From G963704535 sp963704535 (GTDB lineage Bacteria; Chloroflexota; Chloroflexia; Chloroflexales; Roseiflexaceae), in assembly GCA_963704535.1 (NCBI GenBank), contig OY969916.1, forward strand, positions 6,944,001-7,008,000: a stretch of DNA of 64,000 nucleotides, written 5' to 3'. The position numbers and the translations under genes were made by a program. Positions 34,942 through 44,038 of the stretch are shown here, piece after piece. The notes beneath the pieces are model-generated. The model was not told the origin of the DNA and ran no database searches. It saw nothing but the letters and a program-made list of their open reading frames with translations. The stretch's first letter is position 1, and each line of letters starts with the position of its first letter.

Positions 34942-35550
34942 ATGAGCGATGCCGATGAACTCAGCCGCATTGTGCGTACGGTCGTCGATCAGGTCTTGCG
35001 CGAGCTGCGGGTGGGCGCCGTACCGCCGCAGGTACACGCTCCGTTGCCTGCCTCCGCTTTCAGCATCCCCCAGCCGGCGAGCCAGCTCACTGCGGCGTCG
35101 CGCCGCATCGCGATCGGCGCCGATCACAGCGGCTATGAGCTGAAAGAGGCGCTCAAGCCGTTCATCCTGGAGCTTGGCTATGTCGTCGAGGACTGCGGGA
35201 CGTTCGGCACCACTGCGGTGGACTACCCGGATTTCGCGGCGGCAGTGGCGCGGCGGGTGACGTCGGGGACCTGCTGGCGCGGCGTGGCGATCGATAGCGC
35301 CGGGATCGGCTCGTGCATGGCCGCCAACAAGATTCAAGGCGTGCGCGCCTCGCTGTGCTACGATCTGCTGACGGCCCGCAACGCCCGCGAGCACAACGAC
35401 GCAAATGTGCTGACGCTGGGTGCCGGGCTGCTGGGGGTGATCATGGCGAAAGAGATCACGCGCGTGTGGCTGACGACGGAGTGTACCGAGGATCGGCATA
35501 AGCGCCGCGTGGATAAGCTGATGGCGTTGGAGCAGCGCAGCCAACGCTGA
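34942..35550 (+). CDS. RpiB/LacAB-family isomerase with N-terminal helix extension
   Basis: The core (residues ~53–195) is RpiB-like: IAIGADHSGYELKEALK, VVEDCGTFG, VDYPDFA, then AGIGSCMAANKIQGVRASLCYD and HNDANVLTLGAGLLG. The usual catalytic Cys of the CGTGIG motif is replaced (AIDSAGIG), as in RpiB forms that use another residue. About 50 extra N-terminal residues form an amphipathic helix (DELSRIVRTVVDQVLREL) and a Pro/Ala-rich linker, the layout of a microcompartment encapsulation peptide. RpiB homologues occur in sugar-phosphate microcompartment loci; no shell genes are in this window. ATG at 34942 follows an AGGGGGGA tract. Divergent from clpP. Confidence 0.82.
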   Translation: MSDADELSRIVRTVVDQVLRELRVGAVPPQVHAPLPASAFSIPQPASQLTAASRRIAIGADHSGYELKEALKPFILELGYVVEDCGTFGTTAVDYPDFAAAVARRVTSGTCWRGVAIDSAGIGSCMAANKIQGVRASLCYDLLTARNAREHNDANVLTLGAGLLGVIMAKEITRVWLTTECTEDRHKRRVDKLMALEQRSQR

Positions 35551-35555
35551 CAGGA

Positions 35556-35600
35556 ACAGGGGGAGTTTGAGGGGGCCACCCCTCAAGAATAACCCCTCCA
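35556..35600. repeat. GC-rich palindromic repeat, partial copy
   Basis: GGGGGAGTTTGAGGGGGCCA then CCCCTCAAGAATAACCCC, right after the RpiB-like gene. Confidence 0.65.
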
Positions 35601-35892
35601 GATTCTCACCCGCTGTTGTGCCCGCTGGGGCATGAGATCTGACAGGTAGTACTTCAAGGCGTCCTTTCGATGGGACTATTGTGTCGGGTCGTATAGCCAC
35701 ATGGAACCAGGCCCGCAGGTAGGCATCAGCACCTGTGGCTGGTATACTGTAAGTCATCACCGGGGCAGGACCGCGCAGCGTTCATCCCACCAGCATCGCA
35801 GTTATCATCTTCGCGTCATCGCAGCCAGGCGCCCGCGAACCTGCCCTGGACGATTCATCCGTTTGATGGTGGAGCAGGCACAAGGAGAGGTC

Positions 35893-36255
35893 ATGGCGCT
35901 CTCAGAGGTTGTCCGGCCCGACAAAGTACGCTTGCCCTGGTCGCTGCGGGGCAAGGTCGAGTTTGGAACACTCCAGCTTGTTGGACAGAACGCGCTGGGC
36001 CTGCCCTACATCCAGGGGCAGATCCGTAATCGCTCAGGCCGGCCGCTGCAACTGAGAATTTTGGCGCTGGTGCTCAACGAGTTGGGCCAGCCGATCTTCA
36101 GCGGCTCGCCGGGGATCCTGGATACGTTCGAGCTGGAGGCGCAGCAGCAGCGCACGTTTCGGATCAGCCTGCACGATGCCGGGGGCGCCGGCCCACGTGA
36201 TCGCCAGCGGCTGTGGGCGACGCGCTCAGGGGTCGAGATTAGCATTCAGAGTTAA
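35893..36255 (+). CDS. Hypothetical protein, FxLYD-like beta domain
   Basis: A 120-residue soluble protein with ATG at 35893 behind AAGGAGAG. The pattern LVGQNALGLPYIQGQIRNRSGRPLQ then LVLNELGQPIF resembles the beta-sandwich of FxLYD-type domains, which sense or bind at the cell surface. No signal peptide is visible. The upstream 290 bases (35601–35892) stay open but have no coding signs. Confidence 0.55.
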   Translation: MALSEVVRPDKVRLPWSLRGKVEFGTLQLVGQNALGLPYIQGQIRNRSGRPLQLRILALVLNELGQPIFSGSPGILDTFELEAQQQRTFRISLHDAGGAGPRDRQRLWATRSGVEISIQS

Positions 36256-36282
36256 GCACGGGCGAAAACAGCATTCCTACTG

Positions 36283-36337
36283 GAGTTGGAAAAGGGGGTG
36301 TGGGGGAAGCCCCACAGAATAGCCCACCCACTTTCCA
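36283..36337. repeat. GC-rich palindromic repeat copy
   Basis: CATTCCTACTGGAGTTGGAA, then AAGGGGGTGTGGGGGAAGCC, then CCACAGAATAGCCCACCC. Matches the complement of 38150–38219 including the outer CATTCCTA/TAGGAATG ends, a subfamily of its own. Confidence 0.75.
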
Positions 36338-36360
36338 AATATGCTATATAGTGTTCACAC

Positions 36361-36384
36361 GCGCCAGGCCGTTCGGCCTGGCGC
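36361..36384. terminator. 10-bp perfect hairpin between convergent genes
   Basis: GCGCCAGGCC-GTTC-GGCCTGGCGC; a likely bidirectional terminator although the U tract is poor. Confidence 0.6.
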
Positions 36385-36408
36385 GCTTGCATTCTGGTGG
36401 CGAAGATG

Positions 36409-36459
36409 AAAGTGGGAGAAAATAACATTGTGGAGGGCGGCCCCTCCACACCTCCCCGC
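36409..36459. repeat. GC-rich palindromic repeat, short copy
   Basis: GTGGAGGGCGGCCCCTCCACACCTCCCC just after the end of the MoeA-like gene. Confidence 0.55.
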
Positions 36460-36479
36460 TAGTGGAAGATCGGCTCGGT

Positions 36480-37463
36480 TCAGAGGAGCCCGCCGTGACC
36501 GAGTGCGACGATATCGCGCCTGGTGATGCGTTCGCCGGCGAGCAGCCGCGGCAGCAGCAGATCGACGATGTTGGCGTCGCGCGAGCGCACGCAGCCGGGC
36601 GCGCCGAGCACCGGAACTGTGCCGGATGGCTGATCCAGGTAGGCCAGGAGCAGCAGGTTGCCCGGCTCAACCGGGGCGCCGTAGTGCTCGACCCGGCCGC
36701 CGGCGAGCCGGATGCCCTGTGGCGTGATGTCGTCGCGGTCCATGATCGAGGTTTCGCCGGCGACGATCAGCAGCTCGGCGCCGGCCTGGTTCAGTTCCCT
36801 GATTGCGGCGGCCACGGCGGGCTCCTCCGACGCAACGTAGCGGGTGGCCAGCACCGTCGAGCCAAGCTCGACCACGCGCGCCTCGATCGCCGGGTAGACG
36901 CCCCGCTCGATCCGCTCGCGCGCTGCCCGGCTGCCGACCAGCACCACCCCCACCGCCATCCTGCGGAGCGGGCGTAGCGCCACCACCCCACCGCCGGCCC
37001 GTCCGATCGCCTCGGCGCCCGCGAGTGCTGCCTCCGGTATCGCGAATGGGATGATTTTGATCGTTGCGACGCGCTTGCGAACGCGGGCCAGGCTATGCCT
37101 GGGCAGCGTGGCGAGCGTCAGGCCGTCGATCTCGTTGATCGCCAGGAGCGCCTCCGTGTCGACCTGCACCACGCTATCGGCCTCCGCGAATAGGTTGACC
37201 CGGCTGGCGGCGGGCGCCCCCGCGCGAACGCCGGCTCCACAAACGGCCTCGGCCAGGCGCCGGGCTGCCTCGTCCTCGTGGACATCGTCGGGCTCAAGCA
37301 CGGCGACGCGCACGGTCTCGGCGCCCAGTTCACGTAGGCGCGGCAGGTCGGCAGCGGTGATGCGGTGGCCTTTGGCGAGTGCTTTGTGCCCGTTTGCGTC
37401 GGCCAGGTTGTGACGTAGGATGTGGCCGATCGCCTTTTCAGGCGGGAGGGTTGCTAGGAACAT
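36480..37463 (-). CDS. Molybdopterin-binding (MogA/MoeA-like) protein
   Basis: A 327-residue protein with ATG at 37463. The N-terminal ~150 residues resemble MoeA domain features (KGHRITAADLPRLRELGAETVRV); the C-terminal half is the MoCF_biosynth domain with RRMAVGVVLVGSRAARERI, the AELLIVAGETSIMDRDDITPQGI signature and VPVLGAPGCVRSRDANIVDLLLPRLLAG. Family members bind molybdopterin during cofactor insertion; in this form it is close to the proteins found with MocA in Mo-hydroxylase maturation. mocA lies just upstream on the same strand. Confidence 0.85.
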   Translation of the reverse strand: MFLATLPPEKAIGHILRHNLADANGHKALAKGHRITAADLPRLRELGAETVRVAVLEPDDVHEDEAARRLAEAVCGAGVRAGAPAASRVNLFAEADSVVQVDTEALLAINEIDGLTLATLPRHSLARVRKRVATIKIIPFAIPEAALAGAEAIGRAGGGVVALRPLRRMAVGVVLVGSRAARERIERGVYPAIEARVVELGSTVLATRYVASEEPAVAAAIRELNQAGAELLIVAGETSIMDRDDITPQGIRLAGGRVEHYGAPVEPGNLLLLAYLDQPSGTVPVLGAPGCVRSRDANIVDLLLPRLLAGERITRRDIVALGHGGLL

Positions 37464-37536
37464 TATATGATCCGTTGGGGGCGTATGCGTGGGGCGTATG
37501 CAATACGCCCTTACGTAGTCTGCTGTATGTGATGGG

Positions 37537-38130
37537 CTACTGACTGTCAGCGAGTCGCTGGTAGTCTGCCGGTGTGTCGATATCGGCCAGCGGCCGGTCG
37601 TCGTCGAACGGGACGAGCCGCAGATCGGCAGCGTGGGCGGCCAGGATCGCGCGGGCGCCCTGGTCGCCGGTGATCGCCAGAAGTTCCGGGAAGATCGCGC
37701 GCGCGAACAGCACCGGGTTGCCGCGCCGGCCACGGTAGGATGGCGCGACGATCGCCGCGCCGGTCGCGCGCCACTCGGCGATCAGCCGCTCGACGATCGC
37801 GGCGGTGACGAAGGGCTGGTCGCCCAGCATGACGACGGCTGCGGCGACTGCCGGGCCGAGCGCGGCGACGCCCGCCCGCAGCGAGGTGCTCTGGCCCTCG
37901 GCGTAGGCCGGGTTGTCGATGACGCGCAGCGGCAGCCCGGCCAGCGCCGCCGTCACCGCGCCTCCGGCGCCCCCGACGACGACGATCACATCGTCGAGCC
38001 GCGCGGCCAGCGCCTGCTCGGCGGCGACGCGAACGAGCGGGCGACCACCCCAGTCAAGCAGTTGCTTCGGGCGGCCCATGCGCGACGAGGCGCCTGCGGC
38101 GAGGATGATCGCGGCAATCTGTTCGGTCAT
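37537..38130 (-). CDS. mocA: Molybdenum cofactor cytidylyltransferase MocA-like
   Basis: A MobA-fold nucleotidyltransferase that makes molybdopterin cytosine dinucleotide, the form used by xanthine/CO dehydrogenase-type enzymes. 197 residues from ATG 38130. It has IAAIILAAGASSRMGRPKQLL, VVMLGDQPFVTA (metal-binding DQP) and YRGRRGNPVLF, all typical for MocA. It is cotranscribed with the MoeA-like gene, and XdhC genes lie at 45–46 kb. Confidence 0.9.
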   Translation of the reverse strand: MTEQIAAIILAAGASSRMGRPKQLLDWGGRPLVRVAAEQALAARLDDVIVVVGGAGGAVTAALAGLPLRVIDNPAYAEGQSTSLRAGVAALGPAVAAAVVMLGDQPFVTAAIVERLIAEWRATGAAIVAPSYRGRRGNPVLFARAIFPELLAITGDQGARAILAAHAADLRLVPFDDDRPLADIDTPADYQRLADSQ

Positions 38131-38149
38131 GGTGCCGCACATGATATAG

Positions 38150-38219
38150 CATTCCTATCAGGGTTGTAAAGTGGGAAAGGGTTTTTGTGGGGGCTTCCCC
38201 CACACCCCCTTTTACAACT
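38150..38219. repeat. GC-rich palindromic repeat copy
   Basis: Complement of the copy at 36283–36337, with the same CATTCCTATCA outer flank and GGCTTCCCCCACACCCCC core. Confidence 0.75.
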
Positions 38220-39282
38220 CATTTGGGTGGGCTGCCCCAAACTCCTCAATGCCCGGATTAGCGGCCATAATCGCTTCAGCTACCGCCCACACACGAGGAA
38301 GGAGATGCTTGATCTGTTCAAAGCGGCTCCGAAGATCGGCGAACGACACGATTCCGAGATCGCCGAGCAGCGCGCGGTAGCCGGGACGAAACTGCTCTTG
38401 TATTTCTACAGGCGCATCGTGGAAGAAGACCTTCTGGCACCGGGAATAGGTGGCAACCATCCAGAAGATGGCCTCGCGATGCTCGCCGCGCTCGATCAGC
38501 TCCCGGCTGCCGTCGATCGCGATCGGGCGGCCAATCTCGCTGATATCGGCGCCGAAAAAGAACGGCGTCTTGATCAGCGCTGCGGCGACGTCGAATGCCT
38601 GGCTGAGTGTGGCCAGGTGCTGTTCGACCTGCGCCCGGCTCATTCTGGCACACCCCAACAGCTCTAGGAGCGGCGTGTACAGATCCATATGACCATATTC
38701 CGCCAGGAGCGCGCGCGCCGCCACATACCGCGTTCGCACCGTCGGGTTCTTCAGGCCGGCCACCAGCAGCACATGGGTCGTGATGCCGGCCGGGAAGAGC
38801 CACGCGACAACCTGGTCGTGGAAGGGGTCCGATTCGCTCAATTGGTGGCCGTGCAGGATTTTGTCCCTGGCGTGTTCGCAACGCTTGGCGACCCACTGGC
38901 GTTTGGCATAGTCTCTGGACACAGCGGCCTGGAGTATGGCCAACCGACCTGATGGATCGGCAATGATGCCCGGCGCCCGAAAGCTGCCGGCCAGGTGGTA
39001 CTGACCTAAAATTTGCTCAGGCGATTGAAGCTGATCGTGCGGCAGATGGGAAACTTCGAGCAGCACATCCCGGTAGATGAACTTCCCACGCTTGATCGGC
39101 GGGTCGGGGTTGTCAAGCACGATCATGACATCCAGATCCGACGCAGCAGGAAGAGGCGCGGCGTCGGGGAGCCAGTTCGTCGAGCCGTGGAAGAAGGCGC
39201 CGGCAAAGCCGGGTACCTGGCTGGCCTCCTCCAAGACCCACTGACGGGCAATGGCTTTAGCATCTTTGACAAGCATGCTCAC
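38212..39282 (-). CDS. Nucleotidyltransferase-domain protein, unknown target
   Basis: A 356-residue protein. Near the N-terminus FFHGSTNWL then ASDLDVMIVLD is the GS...DxD pattern of the pol-beta nucleotidyltransferase fold used by aminoglycoside nucleotidyltransferases and MNT toxins. The remaining ~280 residues are helical and could recognise the substrate. It is probably chromosomal, without a partner HEPN/antitoxin gene nearby. I cannot tell antibiotic-modifying from other roles. Confidence 0.7.
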   Translation of the reverse strand: MSMLVKDAKAIARQWVLEEASQVPGFAGAFFHGSTNWLPDAAPLPAASDLDVMIVLDNPDPPIKRGKFIYRDVLLEVSHLPHDQLQSPEQILGQYHLAGSFRAPGIIADPSGRLAILQAAVSRDYAKRQWVAKRCEHARDKILHGHQLSESDPFHDQVVAWLFPAGITTHVLLVAGLKNPTVRTRYVAARALLAEYGHMDLYTPLLELLGCARMSRAQVEQHLATLSQAFDVAAALIKTPFFFGADISEIGRPIAIDGSRELIERGEHREAIFWMVATYSRCQKVFFHDAPVEIQEQFRPGYRALLGDLGIVSFADLRSRFEQIKHLLPRVWAVAEAIMAANPGIEEFGAAHPNEL

Positions 39283-39287
39283 CTCAG

Positions 39288-39358
39288 GTTGGCGTGGGGT
39301 TTAAGGGGAGGCACCCAGAGGGTACCCGCCGCCCTTTGCCCCTCCCTTTCCAATCCTT
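39288..39358. repeat. GC-rich palindromic repeat, divergent copy
   Basis: GGCGTGGGGTTTAAGGGGAG ... GCCCTTTGCCCCTCCC between two minus-strand genes; closest to the copy at 46300. Confidence 0.6.
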
Positions 39359-39362
39359 GCCA

Positions 39363-40430
39363 CTATGCAGGCACAACTGGCCGCTGCAGAAAGGCCGCAT
39401 ACCGCTGGACCGCCAGGGCGAGAGCCTGGCTTTCAGCCTCTGTCAGCGCCCTGAACGGGTTGAGCGTCAGCACCACGTTGTTTTTCGTGAGGACACGCTT
39501 CCAGGCCCCTACAATATGGCCATTGATCACGATCACAATGCCGAATGCGGCAATGACCTGATCGGCGTAGTGTGGGTCGAGGAGGGCGCTGTGATCTTTA
39601 TAGGCGATCGTGTACTCGTCGTAGGCGGGCAAGAGATGTGCCATTGGCGATACCGCATTGCTCGCGGGCAGGTGGGGCGCGAACCAGTAGGTTATGCCAT
39701 CGACGACGGCTGTCTCAAGCTGCGACGTGTTCATGGCCAGGCCCGCTTTTGCATCGGCTGTCGCCAATCCTGACCACCAGCTAAAGTCTTTCACGGTCGC
39801 CGGCCCGTGGCTGGTGAAATAGCGCCTGGTCAGCTCGGCCAGCGACTCATCGCGCTCAAGCGTCTTCGCTGGCGGCACCCGCTCGTCGAGCAGCGCGTAG
39901 GTGTGCTGCTTACCACGCATCGCGCCGCTACAGATAAGGCCGTCCAGCTCGGCGTGCATCATGATATAACTGAGGCGCAGGCGATCACTGGTGCTGATGC
40001 CGGCTTGCTCTAGGAATGTCGCAAGCTCCGCGCGCGTACACTGTTTGCCCCCGTGTAGGGCACGTTCCAGGACCGCGCTGGTCTGCGCGAGCGTGGCGTC
40101 ATCCAATTCCAGCTTGCGGTAATAGGAGGCGTTCAGCGCGTGGACCCGTGGCGCGGTGAGTTTGAGGATCCAGCGGATATCGGCGGGGGTCACAAAATGC
40201 CAGGTCGGGCGCAGGACGTGGGTGCGTAGAATGGCTCCAGCGGCAAAGGCCTGATCTATGGCAGCAGCACTGAGGTCATTGGCGCGCTGGGTGATACCCC
40301 ATGTTGCGCCCGGATACTCCTGGGCCTGGACCGCGCCCAGCCAATGCACCACCTCATCCGGTTGCGTAAACGCGGTCCCCGCAAGACGCTGGTTGTGCAG
40401 GCGCTGTTGTAGGATATTGAATGGGATCAT
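39363..40430 (-). CDS. HTH_42 winged-helix protein, AlkZ-like DNA glycosylase candidate
   Basis: A 355-residue protein of the HTH_42 superfamily (PF06224), built of tandem winged helices. Near residue 35 it has GAVQAQEYPGATWG; the QAQ triplet corresponds to the Q-phi-Q catalytic motif of AlkZ-type interstrand-crosslink glycosylases (YcaQ has Q-phi-D). LRTHVLRPTWHFVTPADIRW and HLLPAYDEYTIAYKDH are also typical. Such enzymes unhook alkylated bases, often protecting producers of DNA-damaging metabolites. The specific substrate is unknown. Confidence 0.8.
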   Translation of the reverse strand: MIPFNILQQRLHNQRLAGTAFTQPDEVVHWLGAVQAQEYPGATWGITQRANDLSAAAIDQAFAAGAILRTHVLRPTWHFVTPADIRWILKLTAPRVHALNASYYRKLELDDATLAQTSAVLERALHGGKQCTRAELATFLEQAGISTSDRLRLSYIMMHAELDGLICSGAMRGKQHTYALLDERVPPAKTLERDESLAELTRRYFTSHGPATVKDFSWWSGLATADAKAGLAMNTSQLETAVVDGITYWFAPHLPASNAVSPMAHLLPAYDEYTIAYKDHSALLDPHYADQVIAAFGIVIVINGHIVGAWKRVLTKNNVVLTLNPFRALTEAESQALALAVQRYAAFLQRPVVPA

Positions 40431-40441
40431 CCTGAGTGCTC

Positions 40442-41644
40442 CTACCGATCAAAGCTGAACAAGGCCGCATCGGCATTACGACGCCCAAGATAGAGATCGC
40501 GAATGATATCGGCGGCGATGATGCTGTAGGTGATGCCGTTGCCGCCATAGCCCATGACAAAGTAGGCGTTCGGGAACTCGCCGGTTTCGCCGATATAGGC
40601 CAGCCCGTCTTTGGTCTCGCCGAACGTCCCGGCCCAGGCATAGGCAACATCCATGTCGATCGCGGGGAACATCGCGCGGAAGCGCCGCTCCAACTTCTCG
40701 CACTTTCGCTCCACACTGCGGTCGCGCTTGAGCGGGCTATGGTAGCTGTCATCCTCGCCGCCGAGCACGACCCGGCCGTCAGATGTCGTGCGGAGATAGA
40801 AGTAGGGCCGCGATGTCTCCCAGATCAGGCATCGATCGGGCCAGCCGGTGAACTACTCCAGCGGCTCGCTCGCCAACGCGTAGGTGTTCTTCAAGCTGCC
40901 GGCCTTGCGTTTGAGATAGCGCTGGGTCTCGTAGCCGGTGGCGAAGACGACCTTGCGCGCCGTGACGCGGCACCCGCGTTCGGTTGTCAGCACGATGCTG
41001 GTGTCGTGATGGTCGTAGCGCGCTACCTCGGTGCGGTCGTACACGCGCAGACCCCGCTCCGCCGCGCGCTGGATGAGCCGGTGCGTCAGGCGGTAGGCGT
41101 CGAGCTGGGCGGCGTCGTGGGAGAGCAATGCTGCGGGCGCGCTGAAGGAGAAGCGTGCCTCGATATCCGCCTGAGTCAGAAAGTCCACGCGGAAGCCATA
41201 CTTGCGGCGGGTCGCATACTCCCGTTTCAGGCTTGGCACGTCGCGCTTGCGACTGGCGAGGTACAGGCTGGTCTTGCGCTCGAACCCGCAATCATCGCTC
41301 AGCTCGGCAATCAGCCGCTCGGCCGTGCCCAGCGCCTCCAGGCAGACCTGGTAGCTTCGCACAGCCCTGGACTCGCCGATCATCTCGATCAGCTCGTATA
41401 GGTGGGTGTCGATCTCATACTGTAGTAGCGAAGTGCTGGCGCTGGTGCTGCCATAGCCAATATCGCGCTTCTCGATCATCACTGTGTCGACGCCGGCCCC
41501 GACGAGCCGGTCGGCGACCATCGCCCCGCTGATGCCGCCGCCGATGATCGCGACATCGCAGCTCAGATTGTGCTTGAGGGCCGGGTAGGTCGCGATCAGC
41601 CCATTCTTGATCGGCCACAAGGGCGTGCCTGATTTTAGGTCCAT
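40442..41644 (-). pseudogene. FAD-dependent amino-acid/glycine oxidase-type protein with in-frame amber stop
   Basis: A DAO-family flavoenzyme of about 400 residues. The N-terminal Rossmann motif is CDVAIIGGGISGAMVADRL; substrate-domain and C-terminal sequence follow (YLRTTSDGRVVLGGEDD, then YVMGYGGNGITY-like VMGYGGNGIT). A TAG at 40853–40855 interrupts the same reading frame after ASEPLE; reading continues at once with FTGWPDRCLIWETSRPYF, so a single CAG/GAG-to-TAG change would explain it. Either a recent nonsense mutation or a base error. Not involved with neighbouring genes as far as I see. Confidence 0.8.
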
Positions 41645-41772
41645 GCTCTCTCTTTTGCGTCACTGCGGATAGTGCATTTCTCAAGATACATCAGGCCCTG
41701 CTGATCGACAATCGCCTGGGGCAATCACGCAACTACCCCAGGCGACCCACGGAAGCCGATTGCGTTGCTGCG

Positions 41773-43995
41773 CTACGATTCTATCACAAGTGCGGCCTTC
41801 TGCTCCGACACGACCGGCAGCAGCGTCAGTAGGCCCTGGAGCTTCAGCAGGGTCGGGTGCTGCAAGGCAGGCGCCAGGGCCAGTGCCCGCTCGATCGCCT
41901 CGCGCACGGTGAGCGCGCCAAGCTCGTCGGGGCTGAGATGGGCTTTGAGGATCGCGCTGCCCTCGGCGATCAGCGGCTGCGCGGCGGCCAGGTTCAGCGG
42001 CGCGGCGCTGTCGCCGCCGTTGCTGTGGCCGCTGCTGCCGTTGGCCGGCAGCAGCCGCTCGGCTAGCCGGCCGCCCAGCTCCTTGAGCGCCGGCGGCGCG
42101 TTCTGGACTAGGTTGCCGAGGCCGTCACTGAAGCTGACCAGGCGCAGCAGTTGCTGCGCGGCCTCGGGCGTGCCGTAGAGCTTGAAGTCCATTGCGGCCA
42201 GTGCCTGGCCCAGCGCGCGGGCCTGGGATACGCCGATCTCGACCTGGGCGGAGACGCGGATCTTCTCCAGCTCCAGCTGCTGCGCTACGCCATCGTTGGC
42301 GGCCAGTGCGTCGGCCATGGCCCGCCGGCCTTCAGCCTCGGCCAGGCCGCGGGCCTTGGTTGCCTCGGCCTCGGCCAGGCCGCGCGACCTGATCGCCTCG
42401 GCCTCCTCGTGGGCGGCCTCGGCTTTGGCGCGGATGACCTCGGCCTCGGCCAGGCCGTGAGCTGCGGCGGTGGCCCGCGACGCCTCGGCGCGCATCTTCT
42501 CGGCGTCGGCGGCGGCCTGCGCCTCGGTGCGGTGGGCTTCGGCCATCTTGATCGCCGCAGTCGCCTCGGCATCGGCCTTGCGGTTCAGCGCGGTCGCCTC
42601 GGCCTCGGCGGCCTTGACGCGCTTGAGGGTCTCGAGTTCGACCTCGTTCTTGCGGTTGATCATCTCGCGCTGGGCGTCGCGCTCGGCCTTGATGATCTCG
42701 ATCTTGGCCTCGCGCTGGGCGGCGGCGGTCTCCTGGACGGTGAGCACCTCCTGCTCGGCCGCCTCGCGCTGGGCGGCGATCATCAGGCGCTCTTTCTCGG
42801 CCGCCTCCAGTTTGGCCTGCTCCTGCGCCAGCGCGACCTGTCGCTCGCGGTCGGCCACCTGCACGGCCTGCTCCTTGACCACCGTGCTGCGCTGGACCTC
42901 GCGCTCGCGCTCCTGCTCGGCCAATTGGATGGCCTGCTGCTTGCGCTGCTCGGCCAACTGGACCGCCTGCTCCTTCTCTTTCTCGGCTTCGGCGATCGAC
43001 CGCTCTTTGATCACGCGGGCCAGCTCGGCGGTGCGCTGCTGCTCGTAGGCGACCTGCTCGGCGGCGCTCTTCTCCTCGGCTTCGCGGATGGCGATCTCGC
43101 GCTGCTGGGTGGCGCGCGCCTGGGCCAGGTTGCGGTCCAGGTTCAGTTTCTCCTGCTCGACGGTGGCGTTGAGCGTGGCCATCTCCAGCTCGGTGCCGCG
43201 CTCGATATCGTTCTGCTCCTTTTGCGCCGAGGAGTTGCGGCGGGTGATCTCCAGCAGCTTATGCCGCTCGATGTCGTTGCGCTCCTGCTCGGCGGAGGCG
43301 TTGCGGCGCGCGATCTCGGTCTGGGTACCCTGGTCGATCTCGTTGCGCTGCTTGAGCGCGTTCTGGATGACCTCGGCGTTGGCGCGCGCCACCTGGGCGC
43401 CGAACACGTCGTCGATGCCGAAGCTGCCCTGGCGGGCGCTCTTGAGGGCCACGATCGAGACCGACTCCAGCACCAGGCCGTTCTCGGCCAGGTCGCTGCG
43501 CACCAGGTTCTGTACTCGCTCGACGAATTTCTCGCGCTCCTGGTGCAGCGACATCAGCGTGAAGGTCGCCGCCACGTCGCGCAGCGCGCCCTCAAGCTTG
43601 CTCTCGACCAGCCGCTTGACGCTTTCGGTGTTGACCTCGTGGCCGCCGATGGTGCGCGCGGCGCGCTCGATGTCCTCGGCGATCGGGTTGACCTTGATAT
43701 AGAAGATCGCCCGGATGTCGGCATATTGGGGGTCGATGGTCAGTAGCGCGTTGGCCTCGGTGCGCTCGATGTCGATATCCATTGTGCGTAGGTCCACCCA
43801 GGTGATCTGGTGGAAGGCCGGGATCACCCAGTCGCTGCCGTTCACGATGACCTTGGGCTGGCGCCCGCCGGTTTTGACAAAGGCGCGGTCGGCCGGCCCT
43901 TTGACGCGGTAGCGCGACACCGCAGCCATAAAGGCTAGGAAGCCGAACACCAGCACACAGAGGACAACGCCGATGGTAATGCCAATCTCTTGCAT
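41773..43995 (-). CDS. Flotillin-like SPFH protein with very long coiled coil
   Basis: A 740-residue membrane-associated scaffold of the flotillin/YqiK group. One N-terminal membrane helix (ITIGVVLCVLVFGFLAFMAA) precedes the SPFH domain (RYRVKGPADRAFVKTGGRQPKV..., to about residue 210), then ~400 residues of Ala/Glu/Arg-rich coiled coil with YEQQR/EQ-rich heptads, and a C-terminal globular part. Flotillins organise ordered membrane microdomains. It lies downstream of an NfeD/YqiJ-type gene, the standard partner arrangement. Confidence 0.92.
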   Translation of the reverse strand: MQEIGITIGVVLCVLVFGFLAFMAAVSRYRVKGPADRAFVKTGGRQPKVIVNGSDWVIPAFHQITWVDLRTMDIDIERTEANALLTIDPQYADIRAIFYIKVNPIAEDIERAARTIGGHEVNTESVKRLVESKLEGALRDVAATFTLMSLHQEREKFVERVQNLVRSDLAENGLVLESVSIVALKSARQGSFGIDDVFGAQVARANAEVIQNALKQRNEIDQGTQTEIARRNASAEQERNDIERHKLLEITRRNSSAQKEQNDIERGTELEMATLNATVEQEKLNLDRNLAQARATQQREIAIREAEEKSAAEQVAYEQQRTAELARVIKERSIAEAEKEKEQAVQLAEQRKQQAIQLAEQEREREVQRSTVVKEQAVQVADRERQVALAQEQAKLEAAEKERLMIAAQREAAEQEVLTVQETAAAQREAKIEIIKAERDAQREMINRKNEVELETLKRVKAAEAEATALNRKADAEATAAIKMAEAHRTEAQAAADAEKMRAEASRATAAAHGLAEAEVIRAKAEAAHEEAEAIRSRGLAEAEATKARGLAEAEGRRAMADALAANDGVAQQLELEKIRVSAQVEIGVSQARALGQALAAMDFKLYGTPEAAQQLLRLVSFSDGLGNLVQNAPPALKELGGRLAERLLPANGSSGHSNGGDSAAPLNLAAAQPLIAEGSAILKAHLSPDELGALTVREAIERALALAPALQHPTLLKLQGLLTLLPVVSEQKAALVIES

Positions 43996-44038
43996 GGGCC
44001 ATCTCCTTGGGGATGTACGATTTACGATTTACGATTAT

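Noticed and set aside
40853..40855. Pyrrolysine-type recoding of the amber codon
   Set aside because: No pyl genes, SECIS/PYLIS-like structure or second example in the window; mutation or base error is simpler.
42151..43746. 531-residue Gly/Leu-rich open frame on the plus strand
   Set aside because: It is the antisense of the flotillin coiled coil; high GC and codon bias keep the opposite frame open.
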